Source of the DNA: Nonomuraea thailandensis
Lineage (GTDB): Bacteria; Actinomycetota; Actinomycetes; Streptosporangiales; Streptosporangiaceae
Direction of reading: 5' to 3'
Assembly (NCBI RefSeq): GCF_024172165.1
Contig: NZ_JAMZEB010000002.1
Location: forward strand, 10,452,501 to 10,516,500
Length of the DNA stretch: 64,000 bases
Below, piece by piece: positions 22,749-30,673 of the stretch. The notes under the pieces were generated by a model. That model was not told the origin of the DNA. It saw nothing but the letters and a program-made list of their open reading frames with translations, and made no database searches. The translations under genes and the position numbers were made by a program. The stretch's first letter is position 1. Each line of letters opens with the position of its first letter.

Positions 22749-24125
22749 TTACCTGTGTACCTCGACGTTCTCCAGCGCCCCGAGCGCGTCCGGCACCAGG
22801 ACCGCGGCCGAGTAGTAGGCGCTGACCTGGTACGACGCGACGGCTCTGGCGTCGATCCCGGTGAACTTCACGCTGAGCCCCGGCTCGCGCCCGCCGGGCA
22901 CGCCGCTCTGGTACAGGCCCACGACCCCCTGGTCCTCCTCGCCCGTGCGCATGACGAGGATCGTGCTCGTGCCGTGGCGGCTGATCGGGATCTTGTCGCA
23001 CGGCAGGATGGGCACGCCGCGCCACGCGGTCAGCCGGGAGCCGTCGAGCTCGACGCTGTCGGGGTAGACGCCCCTGGCGCTGCACTCCCGGTGGAAGGCG
23101 GCGATGGCCAGCGGATGGGCCAGGAAGCAGCGCGACCTCTTCCTGCGGCACAGCAGCTCGTCGAGGTCGGCGGGGCCCGGCGGGCCGTCTCTGGTGTAGA
23201 GCCGCTGGCCGGGGTCGGCCTGGTGCAGCAGCCCGAAGTCGCGGTTGTTGATCAGCTCGCGCTCCTGCGACTCGCGCACGGCCTGGATGGTCAGCCGGAG
23301 CTGCTCCTCCTGCTGGCTCATCGGCTGGTTGTACAGGTCGGCGACCCTGGTGTGCACCCGCAGCACGGTCTGCGACACGCTCAGCTCGTACTCGCGCGGC
23401 CCCGGGTCGTAGTCGGCGAACGTGCCGGGCAGCACGGGCTCACCCCCGTGCCCGGCGGCCGTGACGATCTCGGCCTCCCCCCACTTGTTCCGCGGCCTCG
23501 CCCGGCGGGCGCGGTAACGGTCGAGCTGGGCGCGCAGCGCCGGCGACTGGCTGGTCGCCGCGTGGAACTCCTCCCACGGCAGGGCCAGCACCGTGCACGC
23601 GGTGCCGGCCTCCAGCGTGTACGCCCACACCTCGCCGTCCGCGGGCAGGTCGGCGCCCGCGTGGTCCCCGCCGGCCAGCGAGCCGAGCAGGACACGGTCG
23701 CCGTACGCGCCCTCCTGGAGCCTGTCCACCTTCCCGTGGGCGACGAGGATCAGCTCCCGCGCCGGCCGCCCGGCCCGCACGATCGTGTCACCGGGGGCGA
23801 ACTCCCGCTGCTCGAACAGCCCCGCCAGGGTGTCGAGCACGCGCTCGTCCGCCAGCCCGTGCAGCGGCGGCAGCTCCGTCAGGCTCGGCGGCGCCACGCG
23901 CAGCCGGGCCCCGGAGTTGGAGAAGCCGACCCGGCCGCCGCCGACCTGGTACGTCAGCCGCCGGTTCACCCGGTAGACCGCGCCCGCGACGCTCACCCAC
24001 GGCAGCACCCTGAGCAGCCAGCGGGGGGAGATCTCCCGCATCTGCGGAGGGGTCTTGGTCGTCGTGGCGAGACGCCGCGCCGCCCCGGTGCCGAGGCTCA
24101 GCCGCTGTTCGGACTCCAATGACAT
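22749..24125 (-). CDS. Family 2B encapsulin shell protein, divergent paralogue
   Basis: A 458-residue HK97-fold shell protein with an inserted cNMP-binding-like domain. The N-arm RRLATTTKTPPQMREISPRWLLRVLPWV and the E-loop/P-domain parts (SVSQTVLRVHTRVADLYNQPMSQQ, HPLAIAAFHRECSARGVYP, WRGVPILPCDKIPIS, YYSAAVLVPDALGALENVEV) align closely with the neighbouring paralogue. The insert (about 85-205) keeps the jelly-roll pattern, but the phosphate-binding cassette reads GGDHAGADLPADGEVWAYTL, lacking the usual GE-x-A-L and Arg, so it may not bind a nucleotide. Start ATG 24125 is chosen over GTG 24134 for its GGTGG site. Third of four closely spaced genes leading to geosmin synthase. Confidence 0.88.
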   Translation of the reverse strand: MSLESEQRLSLGTGAARRLATTTKTPPQMREISPRWLLRVLPWVSVAGAVYRVNRRLTYQVGGGRVGFSNSGARLRVAPPSLTELPPLHGLADERVLDTLAGLFEQREFAPGDTIVRAGRPARELILVAHGKVDRLQEGAYGDRVLLGSLAGGDHAGADLPADGEVWAYTLEAGTACTVLALPWEEFHAATSQSPALRAQLDRYRARRARPRNKWGEAEIVTAAGHGGEPVLPGTFADYDPGPREYELSVSQTVLRVHTRVADLYNQPMSQQEEQLRLTIQAVRESQERELINNRDFGLLHQADPGQRLYTRDGPPGPADLDELLCRRKRSRCFLAHPLAIAAFHRECSARGVYPDSVELDGSRLTAWRGVPILPCDKIPISRHGTSTILVMRTGEEDQGVVGLYQSGVPGGREPGLSVKFTGIDARAVASYQVSAYYSAAVLVPDALGALENVEVHR

Positions 24126-24171
24126 GGTCACCACCGTTCCGTGGGGCCGGACGGACGAGAGCGGGGTCAGG

Positions 24172-25587
24172 TCAGCCGTTCCTGCCGAGCTCGACGTCCT
24201 CCAGCACGCCGAGCGCGTCCGGCACCAGGACGGCGGCCGAGTAGTAGGCGCTGACCAGGTAGGAGATGACGGCCCTCTCGTTGATGTTCATGAACCGGAC
24301 CGACAGGCTGGGCTGGTACTCGTCGGGGATGCCGGTCTGGTGCAGGCCGACGACGCCCTGGTTCTCCTGTCCGGTCCGCATGAGCATGAACGACGTCGTG
24401 CGCGTGTTGCTGACCGGGATCTTGTTGCACGGGAAGATCGGCACGCCCCGCCAGGCCGGCACCCGGTGCCCGCCGACCTCGGTGGACTGCGGGTAGATGC
24501 CGCGCTTGCTGCACTCCCGGCCGAAGGCCGCGATGGCCTGCGGGTGCGCCAGGAAGAACGAGGGGTCCTTCCACACCGTGGACAGCAGGTCGTCGAGGTC
24601 GTCGGGGGAGGGCGGGCCCGAGCGGGTGCGGATGCGCTGGCCGAAGTCGGCGTTGTGCAGCAGGCCGAACTCCTTGTTGTTGATCAGCTCGTGCTCCTGG
24701 CGCTCGCGCAGCGCCTCGACCGTGAGGCGGAGCTGCTGGTCGAGCTGGCTCATCGGCTGGTTGTACAGGTCGGAGACCCGGCTGTGCACGCGCAGCACGG
24801 TCTGGGCGACGCTCAGCTCGTACTCGCGCGGGGACTGCTCGTAGTCCACGAACGTGCCGGGCAGCACGGCCTCGCCGACGTGGCCGGACGACATGTTGAT
24901 CGCGGCCTCGCCGTAGTCGTTCTGGTCGCGGTCGCCGCTGGTGCGCCAGGCCTCGATGTGCTCGCGCAGCGCCGGCGCCTGCTCGGCGATCTGCTCGAAG
25001 TCCTGCCTGGACAGCGTGAGCACGGTGGTGGCCGTCCTGGCCCGCGCGCTGTACTCGAACTGGCCGCCCTGGACCAGCGCCTGCTCGCCGAGGTAGTCGC
25101 CGTCGGCCAGCACGCCCAGGTTCTGGTCGTCACCGTACGCGCCGCGCCCCACCTTGGCCACGCGGCCGTGCGCGATCAGCACGAGCTGGTCCACCTCGCC
25201 GCCCTCGGAGACGATCTCCTCATCCGTCTCCACCTCGCGCTGGGTGAAGCGGTCGGCCAGGGCTTCGAGCACCTCCATGTCGTCGAAGCCGCGCAACATC
25301 GGCAGCTCCGTCAACTCGGCGGGGATCACCCGGACCTCGGCGCCTGTGGTGGTGAAGGTGATCCGGCCATCGCCCAGCGTGTACGTCAGCCGCCGGTTCA
25401 CCCGGAACACACCGCCGGAGCACTGCACCCACGGCAGCAGCTTCAGCAGCCAGCGGGTGGTGATCTCCTGCATCTGCGGCGGAGTCTTGGTGGTCGTCGC
25501 CAGTTGCTTGGCGGCCTCGGTGCTGAGGCTCAGCTGCCCGTTGCCGTTGCCGTTCTCAGGCGCGGTCGAGTGGGTCGTTTCGGTCAT
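24172..25587 (-). CDS. Family 2B encapsulin shell protein with cNMP-binding domain
   Basis: A 471-residue capsid-like shell protein. Residues 20-95 hold the N-arm and first HK97 part (KQLATTTKTPPQMQEITTRWLL, then RVNRRLTYTLG). Residues about 98-212 form a cyclic-nucleotide-binding domain (FTQREVETDEEIVSEGG, LVLIAHGRVAKVG, GDYLGEQALVQGG). The remaining residues return to the shell fold: LSVAQTVLRVHSRVSDLYNQPMSQ, LINNKEFGLLH, SFFLAHPQAIAAFGREC, WRGVPIFPCNKIPVS and SYLVSAYYSAAVLVPDALG. This arrangement is that of Family 2B encapsulins, which form icosahedral nanocompartments. Located 30 bases after ispH and 46 bases before the second shell gene. Confidence 0.92.
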   Translation of the reverse strand: MTETTHSTAPENGNGNGQLSLSTEAAKQLATTTKTPPQMQEITTRWLLKLLPWVQCSGGVFRVNRRLTYTLGDGRITFTTTGAEVRVIPAELTELPMLRGFDDMEVLEALADRFTQREVETDEEIVSEGGEVDQLVLIAHGRVAKVGRGAYGDDQNLGVLADGDYLGEQALVQGGQFEYSARARTATTVLTLSRQDFEQIAEQAPALREHIEAWRTSGDRDQNDYGEAAINMSSGHVGEAVLPGTFVDYEQSPREYELSVAQTVLRVHSRVSDLYNQPMSQLDQQLRLTVEALRERQEHELINNKEFGLLHNADFGQRIRTRSGPPSPDDLDDLLSTVWKDPSFFLAHPQAIAAFGRECSKRGIYPQSTEVGGHRVPAWRGVPIFPCNKIPVSNTRTTSFMLMRTGQENQGVVGLHQTGIPDEYQPSLSVRFMNINERAVISYLVSAYYSAAVLVPDALGVLEDVELGRNG

Positions 25588-25617
25588 CGTGCTGCACCAC
25601 CAATCTCGGTGCGGGCC

Positions 25618-26556
25618 CTAGCCCGGCTTGCGGTTGGAGCGGAGTTCGAGCGGAAGGGAGAAGGTCAGGGTCTCCTCGGTCACGGTCACCGGCTGCACGT
25701 CGGCGAACCCGCGGGCGGCGAGCCAGTCCAGTAACTCGGCGACCAGCCCCTCCGGCACCGAGGCGCCGGAGCTCACCCCGACGGTCCGCACGCCGTCGAG
25801 CCAGCGCTCGTCGGCGTGCGCCGCCCGGTCGACCAGGTAGGCCGCACCCGCGCCCGCGTTCAGCGCGACGTCCACCAGCCGCTGGGAGTTGGAGGAGTTG
25901 GCGGAGCCGACGACGATGACCAGCTCGCAGCGGGGCGCGATGCTGGTGATCGCCTCCTGGCGGTTCTGGCTGGCGTAACAGATGTCGTCGCTGGGCGGGT
26001 CGACCAGGTCGGGGTGGCGTTCGCGCAGCTTCTCGACGGCCTGGAGGGTCTCGTCCACGGCCAGCGTGGTCTGCGACAGCCAGCTCAGCCGCCTGGAGCC
26101 GGTCCTCACCTCGCCGGGGGAGGCCGGGTCCATGACGTGGATGCGCTCGGGGGCCTCGCCGAGCGTGCCCTCGACCTCCTCGTGCTCCGCGTGGCCGATG
26201 AGCACGATCTCGAAGCCCGCCTCGGCCATCCGCACGGCCTCCTTGTGCACCTTCGTGACCAGCGGGCAGGTGGCGTCGATGGTCCGCAGCCCGCGCCGCG
26301 CCGCCTCCTGCTTCACCGCGGGCGAGACGCCGTGGGCGGAGAAGACGACCAGCGCGCCGTCGGGCACCTCGTCGAGCTCGTCGACGAAGATCGCGCCGCG
26401 GCGGCTCAGGTCGTCGACCACGAACGTGTTGTGAACGATCTGCTTGCGCACGTAGACGGGGGACCCGAAGCGCCTGAGCGCCTCCTCCACCGTGATGATC
26501 GCGCGTTCGACGCCCGCGCAGTAGCCGCGCGGAGCCGCGAGTAGTACCTGTCCCAT
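25618..26556 (-). CDS. ispH: 4-hydroxy-3-methylbut-2-enyl diphosphate reductase
   Basis: A 312-residue iron-sulfur enzyme, last step of the MEP pathway, giving IPP and DMAPP. The three cluster cysteines are in APRGYCAGV (Cys13), DATCPLVTK and DICYASQNRQ. Substrate residues appear in VHNTFVVDDL, FSAHGVSP, IGHAEHEEVEGT and VGSANSSNSQRL. Length matches the family. The ATG at 26556 is 15 bases from the stop of the prenyl synthase gene. This is likely a second copy, devoted to the terpene locus, since actinomycetes usually keep a housekeeping ispH elsewhere; that cannot be checked here. Confidence 0.96.
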   Translation of the reverse strand: MGQVLLAAPRGYCAGVERAIITVEEALRRFGSPVYVRKQIVHNTFVVDDLSRRGAIFVDELDEVPDGALVVFSAHGVSPAVKQEAARRGLRTIDATCPLVTKVHKEAVRMAEAGFEIVLIGHAEHEEVEGTLGEAPERIHVMDPASPGEVRTGSRRLSWLSQTTLAVDETLQAVEKLRERHPDLVDPPSDDICYASQNRQEAITSIAPRCELVIVVGSANSSNSQRLVDVALNAGAGAAYLVDRAAHADERWLDGVRTVGVSSGASVPEGLVAELLDWLAARGFADVQPVTVTEETLTFSLPLELRSNRKPG

Positions 26557-26571
26557 GGTGGAAGACGCCCC

Positions 26572-27621
26572 TCACTTGGTGCGGTGCGCGAGCTGGTCGG
26601 CCATCGTGGCCAGCACCGTGGCGGCCTCGGGCTTGATCTGGGCCTCGGCCAGCGCGGTCATGGCCTCGCGCACGCGTTGTTCGATCATTTCCTCGACCCG
26701 GGCCAGCGCTCCGGTGTCGGTGAGCACCTGCCGCACCTCGGCGGCGCGCTCCTCGGTCAGCTCCGGGTTGCCGTGCCAGGCCCTCAGGTGGCCGAGCTGC
26801 GCGGGGGAGGCGTTCTGCACGGCGTAGGCGTACATCACGGTCTGCTTGCCCTCGCGCAGGTCGTCGAGAGCCGACTTGCCGGTCTCCGACGACGAGCCGA
26901 ACGTGCCCAGCACGTCGTCACGGAGCTGGAACGCCTCACCCAGCGGCACCCCGAACCGGGAGTACGCCTCCAGCAGCTCGGGTGAGGCGCCGGCCAGCGC
27001 GCCGCCGATCTGCAGCGGCCGCTCGACGGTGTACTTGGCGCTCTTGTAGCGGATGACCGTCAGCGCCTCGGCCTCGGTCGCGCCCGAGCGGAGCTGGGCC
27101 AGGACGTCGAGGTACTGGCCGCTGATGACCTCGGTGCGCATCGCGTCGAACAGGTGGTGGGCGGCACGCAGCCGTGCCGCCTCCACCCCGCACGACGACA
27201 GCAGCGCATCCGACCAGGCCAGGCTGAGCGTCCCCAGCAGGATGCCGCCCGCCCTCCCGAACGCCTCCGCGCCGGGCCCCCGGTGCAGGTCCGTCAGACT
27301 CCTGTGCACGGTGGCCTGCCCGCGGCGGAGCTGGCTGCCGTCCATGATGTCGTCGTGGATGAGCAGCCCGGCGTGGCACAGCTCCAGGGCGGCGGCGGCG
27401 CTGATGATCTCCTCGCAGTCGTCGCCGCCGGCGCCGCGCCAGCCCCAGTAACACAGCTGCGGGCGCACGCGCTTGCCGCCGCCGAGGATGAAGTCGGCCA
27501 GCAGGCCGTACGCGGCCTCCACGCCCGGGTCGCAGACGGGATTGCGCCAGGCGTCGAGGAATCCGCTCAGCCGCCGGTCTATGCGTGAGCCAAGGGAAGG
27601 CTGAGTGAAGCTCACCGGCAT
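26572..27621 (-). CDS. polyprenyl (farnesyl/geranylgeranyl) diphosphate synthase
   Basis: A 349-residue trans-isoprenyl diphosphate synthase. It has GGGKRVRP at the start of the core, the first aspartate motif HDDIMDGSQLRRGQ, the second as LRDDVLGTFG with the Gly variant common in actinobacteria, and DDLREGKQTVM. It condenses IPP onto allylic diphosphates; chain length cannot be fixed from sequence by eye. A farnesyl product would serve the geosmin synthase encoded at the end of the same operon. ATG at 27621 follows AAGGAG. It is the first gene of the leftward five-gene unit and diverges from dxs. Confidence 0.92.
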   Translation of the reverse strand: MPVSFTQPSLGSRIDRRLSGFLDAWRNPVCDPGVEAAYGLLADFILGGGKRVRPQLCYWGWRGAGGDDCEEIISAAAALELCHAGLLIHDDIMDGSQLRRGQATVHRSLTDLHRGPGAEAFGRAGGILLGTLSLAWSDALLSSCGVEAARLRAAHHLFDAMRTEVISGQYLDVLAQLRSGATEAEALTVIRYKSAKYTVERPLQIGGALAGASPELLEAYSRFGVPLGEAFQLRDDVLGTFGSSSETGKSALDDLREGKQTVMYAYAVQNASPAQLGHLRAWHGNPELTEERAAEVRQVLTDTGALARVEEMIEQRVREAMTALAEAQIKPEAATVLATMADQLAHRTK

Positions 27622-27744
27622 TCGCGCGGCTCCTTCTGTCAGTCGGTCACTACCCCTAGTTACTCATTGAATACGGAGCGTGTAAAGTGTCTTTTGCGGG
27701 CTCAAGCTTTCTTTTGCCACAGCAGTCCCACCTTTGGGGATGTC
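27622..27744. promoter_or_regulatory. divergent control region of the terpene-encapsulin locus
   Basis: These 123 bases separate the two divergent transcripts and are AT-richer than the genes. They must hold both promoters. No confident -35/-10 pair was found; TAAAGT and TTTACA-like words occur near 27680-27690. The coordinated control of both arms is an inference. Confidence 0.4.
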
Positions 27745-29493
27745 ATGAAGACCCTGCTGCCCTACGTCTCAACCCCCGATGACCTGCGGTCCCTGCCAGC
27801 CGAGCTGCTTCCCGGGCTGGCCCGCGAGATCCGCGACTTCCTGATCGACAAGGTGAGCGCCAGAGGCGGTCACCTCGGCTCCAACCTCGGCATCGTGGAG
27901 ATCACGATCGCGCTGCACCGGGTGTTCAGGTCGCCCGACGACGTGATCGTGTTCGACACCGGCCACCAGGCGTACGTCCACAAGATCCTCACCGGCCGCC
28001 GCGACGGCTTCGGCACGCTGCGCTGCCGGGGCGGCCTGAGCGGCTACCCCAGCAGGGAGGAGTCCCCCCACGACCACCTGGCCAGCTCGCACGCCTCCAC
28101 CGCGCTGTCCTACGCCGACGGCATGGCCAAGGCGCGCAGGATCGCCGGCGTCGACGCGCGGGCGGTGGTCGCGGTGGTCGGTGACGGCGCGCTGACCGGC
28201 GGCGTCGCCTGGGAGGCGCTCAACAACCTGGGCGCGGCCCGGCACCGGCCGGTCGTCGTCGTGCTCAACGACAACGGCCGCTCCTACGCCCCCACGGTCG
28301 GCGGCTGCGCCGACCATCTCGGCCGGCTGCGCGCCGCCCCCGGCGTCACCGTCTTCGAGAGCCTCGGGCTGCGCTACCTCGGCCCCGTGGACGGGCACGA
28401 CATCGAGGCGCTGGAGCAGGCCATGCGGACGGCCCGCGAGCTGCGCGAGCCGGTGGTGATCCACTGCCTGACCCGCAAGGGCAGCGGCTACGAGCCCGCC
28501 GAGCAGGATCTCGACGAGCACCTGCACGCGATCCCGGTCACCGACCCGGCGACCGGGCGGCCGTTGTCGCCGCGCACCAGCACCTGGACGCACGCCTTCG
28601 CCCACCACCTGTGCTCGCTCGGCGAGCGGCGCCGCGACGTGGTCGCCATCACCGCGGCCATGCCGGGCCCGACGGGGCTGGCCGAGTTCGGCCGGCTCTT
28701 CCCCGAGCGCATGTTCGACGTCGGCATCGCCGAGCAGCACGCGCTGGCCTCGGCCGCCGGCCTGGCCATGAGCGGCCTGCATCCGGTGGTCGCCGTCTAC
28801 GCCACCTTCCTCAACCGCGCCATCGACCAGGTGCTGATGGACGTCGCCCTGCACCGGCTGCCCGTCACGCTGGTGCTCGACCGGGCCGGGATCACCGGCC
28901 CCGACGGGCCCAGCCACCACGGCATGTGGGACCTCGCGGCGCTGGCCATGGTGCCCGGCATGCGGGTGGCCGCCCCGCGTGACGCGGTGCGGCTGTCGGA
29001 GCTGCTGGAGGAGGCGGTGGAGCACGACGGCCCCACCGCGCTGCGCTTCCCCAAGGCCGCCGTGGGCGCGGAGATCCCGCCCGCCGGCAGCGTCGGCGAC
29101 GTGGACGTGCTCTCCTCCACCGGCCAGGACGTGCTGCTGGTGGCCATCGGGCCGATGGCCGAGCCGTGCCTGAGCGCCGCCGCCATGTTGTCGGCCGCCG
29201 GCCTCGGCGTGACCGTGGTCGACCCGCGCTGGGTCATCCCGGTCTCCGCGGATCTGCGCAAGGCCCTGTGCGGCATCCGGCTGGTCGTCACGGTCGAGGA
29301 CGGCATCGCCGCCTCGGGGGCCGGGGCGCTGGTGCGGCAGGTCTGCGTGCCCGGCCAGCACGTGCTCAACCTGGGCCTGCCGTGCGAGTTCATCGGCCAG
29401 GGCAGCCGCGCCGAGCTGCTCGCCGAGGCCGGGCTGACCGGCCAGGGCATCGCGTACGCCGTCAGAAAGGAGCTGAACAGATGGCCGCTGTAG
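27745..29493 (+). CDS. dxs: 1-deoxy-D-xylulose-5-phosphate synthase (short form)
   Basis: A 582-residue thiamine-diphosphate enzyme that makes DXP from pyruvate and glyceraldehyde 3-phosphate, first step of the MEP pathway. It keeps GGHLGSNLGIVEITIALH, FDTGHQAYVHKILTGR, the ThDP motif GDGALTGGVAWEALNN, FDVGIAEQHALASAAGLA and AGITGPDGPSHHG. It is about 40-50 residues shorter than usual: between DNGRSYAPTVGG and FESLGLRYLGPVDGHD the surface segment present in standard enzymes is absent. ATG at 27745 follows GGGGAT. The stop overlaps ispG. It diverges from the prenyl synthase operon and is probably a dedicated second copy. Confidence 0.95.
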   Translation: MKTLLPYVSTPDDLRSLPAELLPGLAREIRDFLIDKVSARGGHLGSNLGIVEITIALHRVFRSPDDVIVFDTGHQAYVHKILTGRRDGFGTLRCRGGLSGYPSREESPHDHLASSHASTALSYADGMAKARRIAGVDARAVVAVVGDGALTGGVAWEALNNLGAARHRPVVVVLNDNGRSYAPTVGGCADHLGRLRAAPGVTVFESLGLRYLGPVDGHDIEALEQAMRTARELREPVVIHCLTRKGSGYEPAEQDLDEHLHAIPVTDPATGRPLSPRTSTWTHAFAHHLCSLGERRRDVVAITAAMPGPTGLAEFGRLFPERMFDVGIAEQHALASAAGLAMSGLHPVVAVYATFLNRAIDQVLMDVALHRLPVTLVLDRAGITGPDGPSHHGMWDLAALAMVPGMRVAAPRDAVRLSELLEEAVEHDGPTALRFPKAAVGAEIPPAGSVGDVDVLSSTGQDVLLVAIGPMAEPCLSAAAMLSAAGLGVTVVDPRWVIPVSADLRKALCGIRLVVTVEDGIAASGAGALVRQVCVPGQHVLNLGLPCEFIGQGSRAELLAEAGLTGQGIAYAVRKELNRWPL

Positions 29494-30626
29494 AGCTGGG
29501 CCTTCCGTCCGTCCGCCGCCCCAGGCGGGTCTCCCGGCAGGTCATGGTGGGCAACGTGCCGGTCGGCGGCGACGCCCCCGTCCCGGTGCAGTCGATGACC
29601 ACGACGGTCACGGCCGACGTCGACGCCACGCTGCAGCAGATCGCCGAGCTGACCGCGGCCGGCTGCCAGATCGTCAGGGTGGCGGTGCCGTCGCAGGACG
29701 ACGCCGACGCGCTCCCCGACATCGCGCGCAGATCGCAGCTCCCCGTCATCGCCGACATCCACTTCCAGCCCAAGTACGTCTTCGCCGCGATCGACGCCGG
29801 GTGCGCGGGGGTGCGGGTCAATCCCGGCAACATCAAGAGGTTCGACGACAGGGTGGGCGAGATCGCCAGGGCGGCGGCCGGCAGCGGCGTGCCGATCAGG
29901 ATCGGGGTGAACGCCGGCTCGCTCGACCCGCGGCTGCTGGCCAGGCACGGCAGGGCCACGCCCGAGGCGCTGGTGGAGTCGGCGCTGTGGGAGTGCTCGC
30001 TCTTCGAGGAGCACGGGTTCCGCGACATCAAGATCTCGGTCAAGCACCACGACCCGCAGGTGATGGTGGCCGCCTACCGGCTGCTGGCCGCGCGCTGCGA
30101 CTACCCGCTGCACCTGGGCGTGACCGAGGCCGGGCCGCTCATGCAGGGCACGGTCAAGTCGGCGGTGGCCTTCGGGGTGCTGCTCGACGAGGGGATCGGC
30201 GACACGATCAGGGTGTCGCTGTCCGCGCCTCCCGTGGAGGAGGTCAAGGTCGGCATCGGGATCCTGGAGTCGCTGGGCTTGCGGGAGCGGCGGCTGGAGA
30301 TCGTCTCCTGCCCGTCGTGCGGGCGGGCCCAGGTGGACGTCTACACGCTGACCGACCGGGTGACGGCCGCGCTCGACGGGTTCCCGCATCCGCTGCGGGT
30401 GGCCGTCATGGGCTGCGTGGTCAACGGCCCGGGCGAGGCCCGGGAGGCCGACCTGGGTGTGGCCTCGGGCAACGGCAAGGGCCAGATCTTCGTCAAGGGC
30501 GAGGTGGTCAAGACGGTGCCCGAGTCGCGGATCGTGGAGACGCTGGTCGAGGAGGCCATGCGCCTGGCCGAGGAGCGGGAGGCCCAGGCCGGGGAGGGGG
30601 CTCCCCAGCCTGGGGGCTCTGTCTAG
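29481..30626 (+). CDS. ispG: 4-hydroxy-3-methylbut-2-enyl diphosphate synthase
   Basis: A 381-residue [4Fe-4S] enzyme (GcpE) of the MEP pathway that makes HMBPP. The TIM barrel begins VGGDAPVPVQSMTTT, continues ADIHFQPKYVFAAIDAGCAGVRVNPGNI in parts, and the C-terminal cluster domain has SCPSCGRAQVD plus MGCVVNGPGEA, giving the three cysteines. ATG at 29481 follows AAAGGAG by eight bases and lies inside the end of dxs (13-base overlap), so the two are translationally coupled. With dxs and ispH the locus carries the first and the last two MEP steps. Confidence 0.95.
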   Translation: MAAVELGLPSVRRPRRVSRQVMVGNVPVGGDAPVPVQSMTTTVTADVDATLQQIAELTAAGCQIVRVAVPSQDDADALPDIARRSQLPVIADIHFQPKYVFAAIDAGCAGVRVNPGNIKRFDDRVGEIARAAAGSGVPIRIGVNAGSLDPRLLARHGRATPEALVESALWECSLFEEHGFRDIKISVKHHDPQVMVAAYRLLAARCDYPLHLGVTEAGPLMQGTVKSAVAFGVLLDEGIGDTIRVSLSAPPVEEVKVGIGILESLGLRERRLEIVSCPSCGRAQVDVYTLTDRVTAALDGFPHPLRVAVMGCVVNGPGEAREADLGVASGNGKGQIFVKGEVVKTVPESRIVETLVEEAMRLAEEREAQAGEGAPQPGGSV

Positions 30627-30673
30627 GCGCGCAGTCCAGGCGTGCTGCGCAGGCGCTGCTCGGGCCCCGCTGC

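Noticed and set aside
22749..25587. Two Crp/Fnr-type transcription regulators
   Set aside because: Both have a cNMP-like domain but no helix-turn-helix; the flanking sequence fits an HK97-type shell with the domain inserted.
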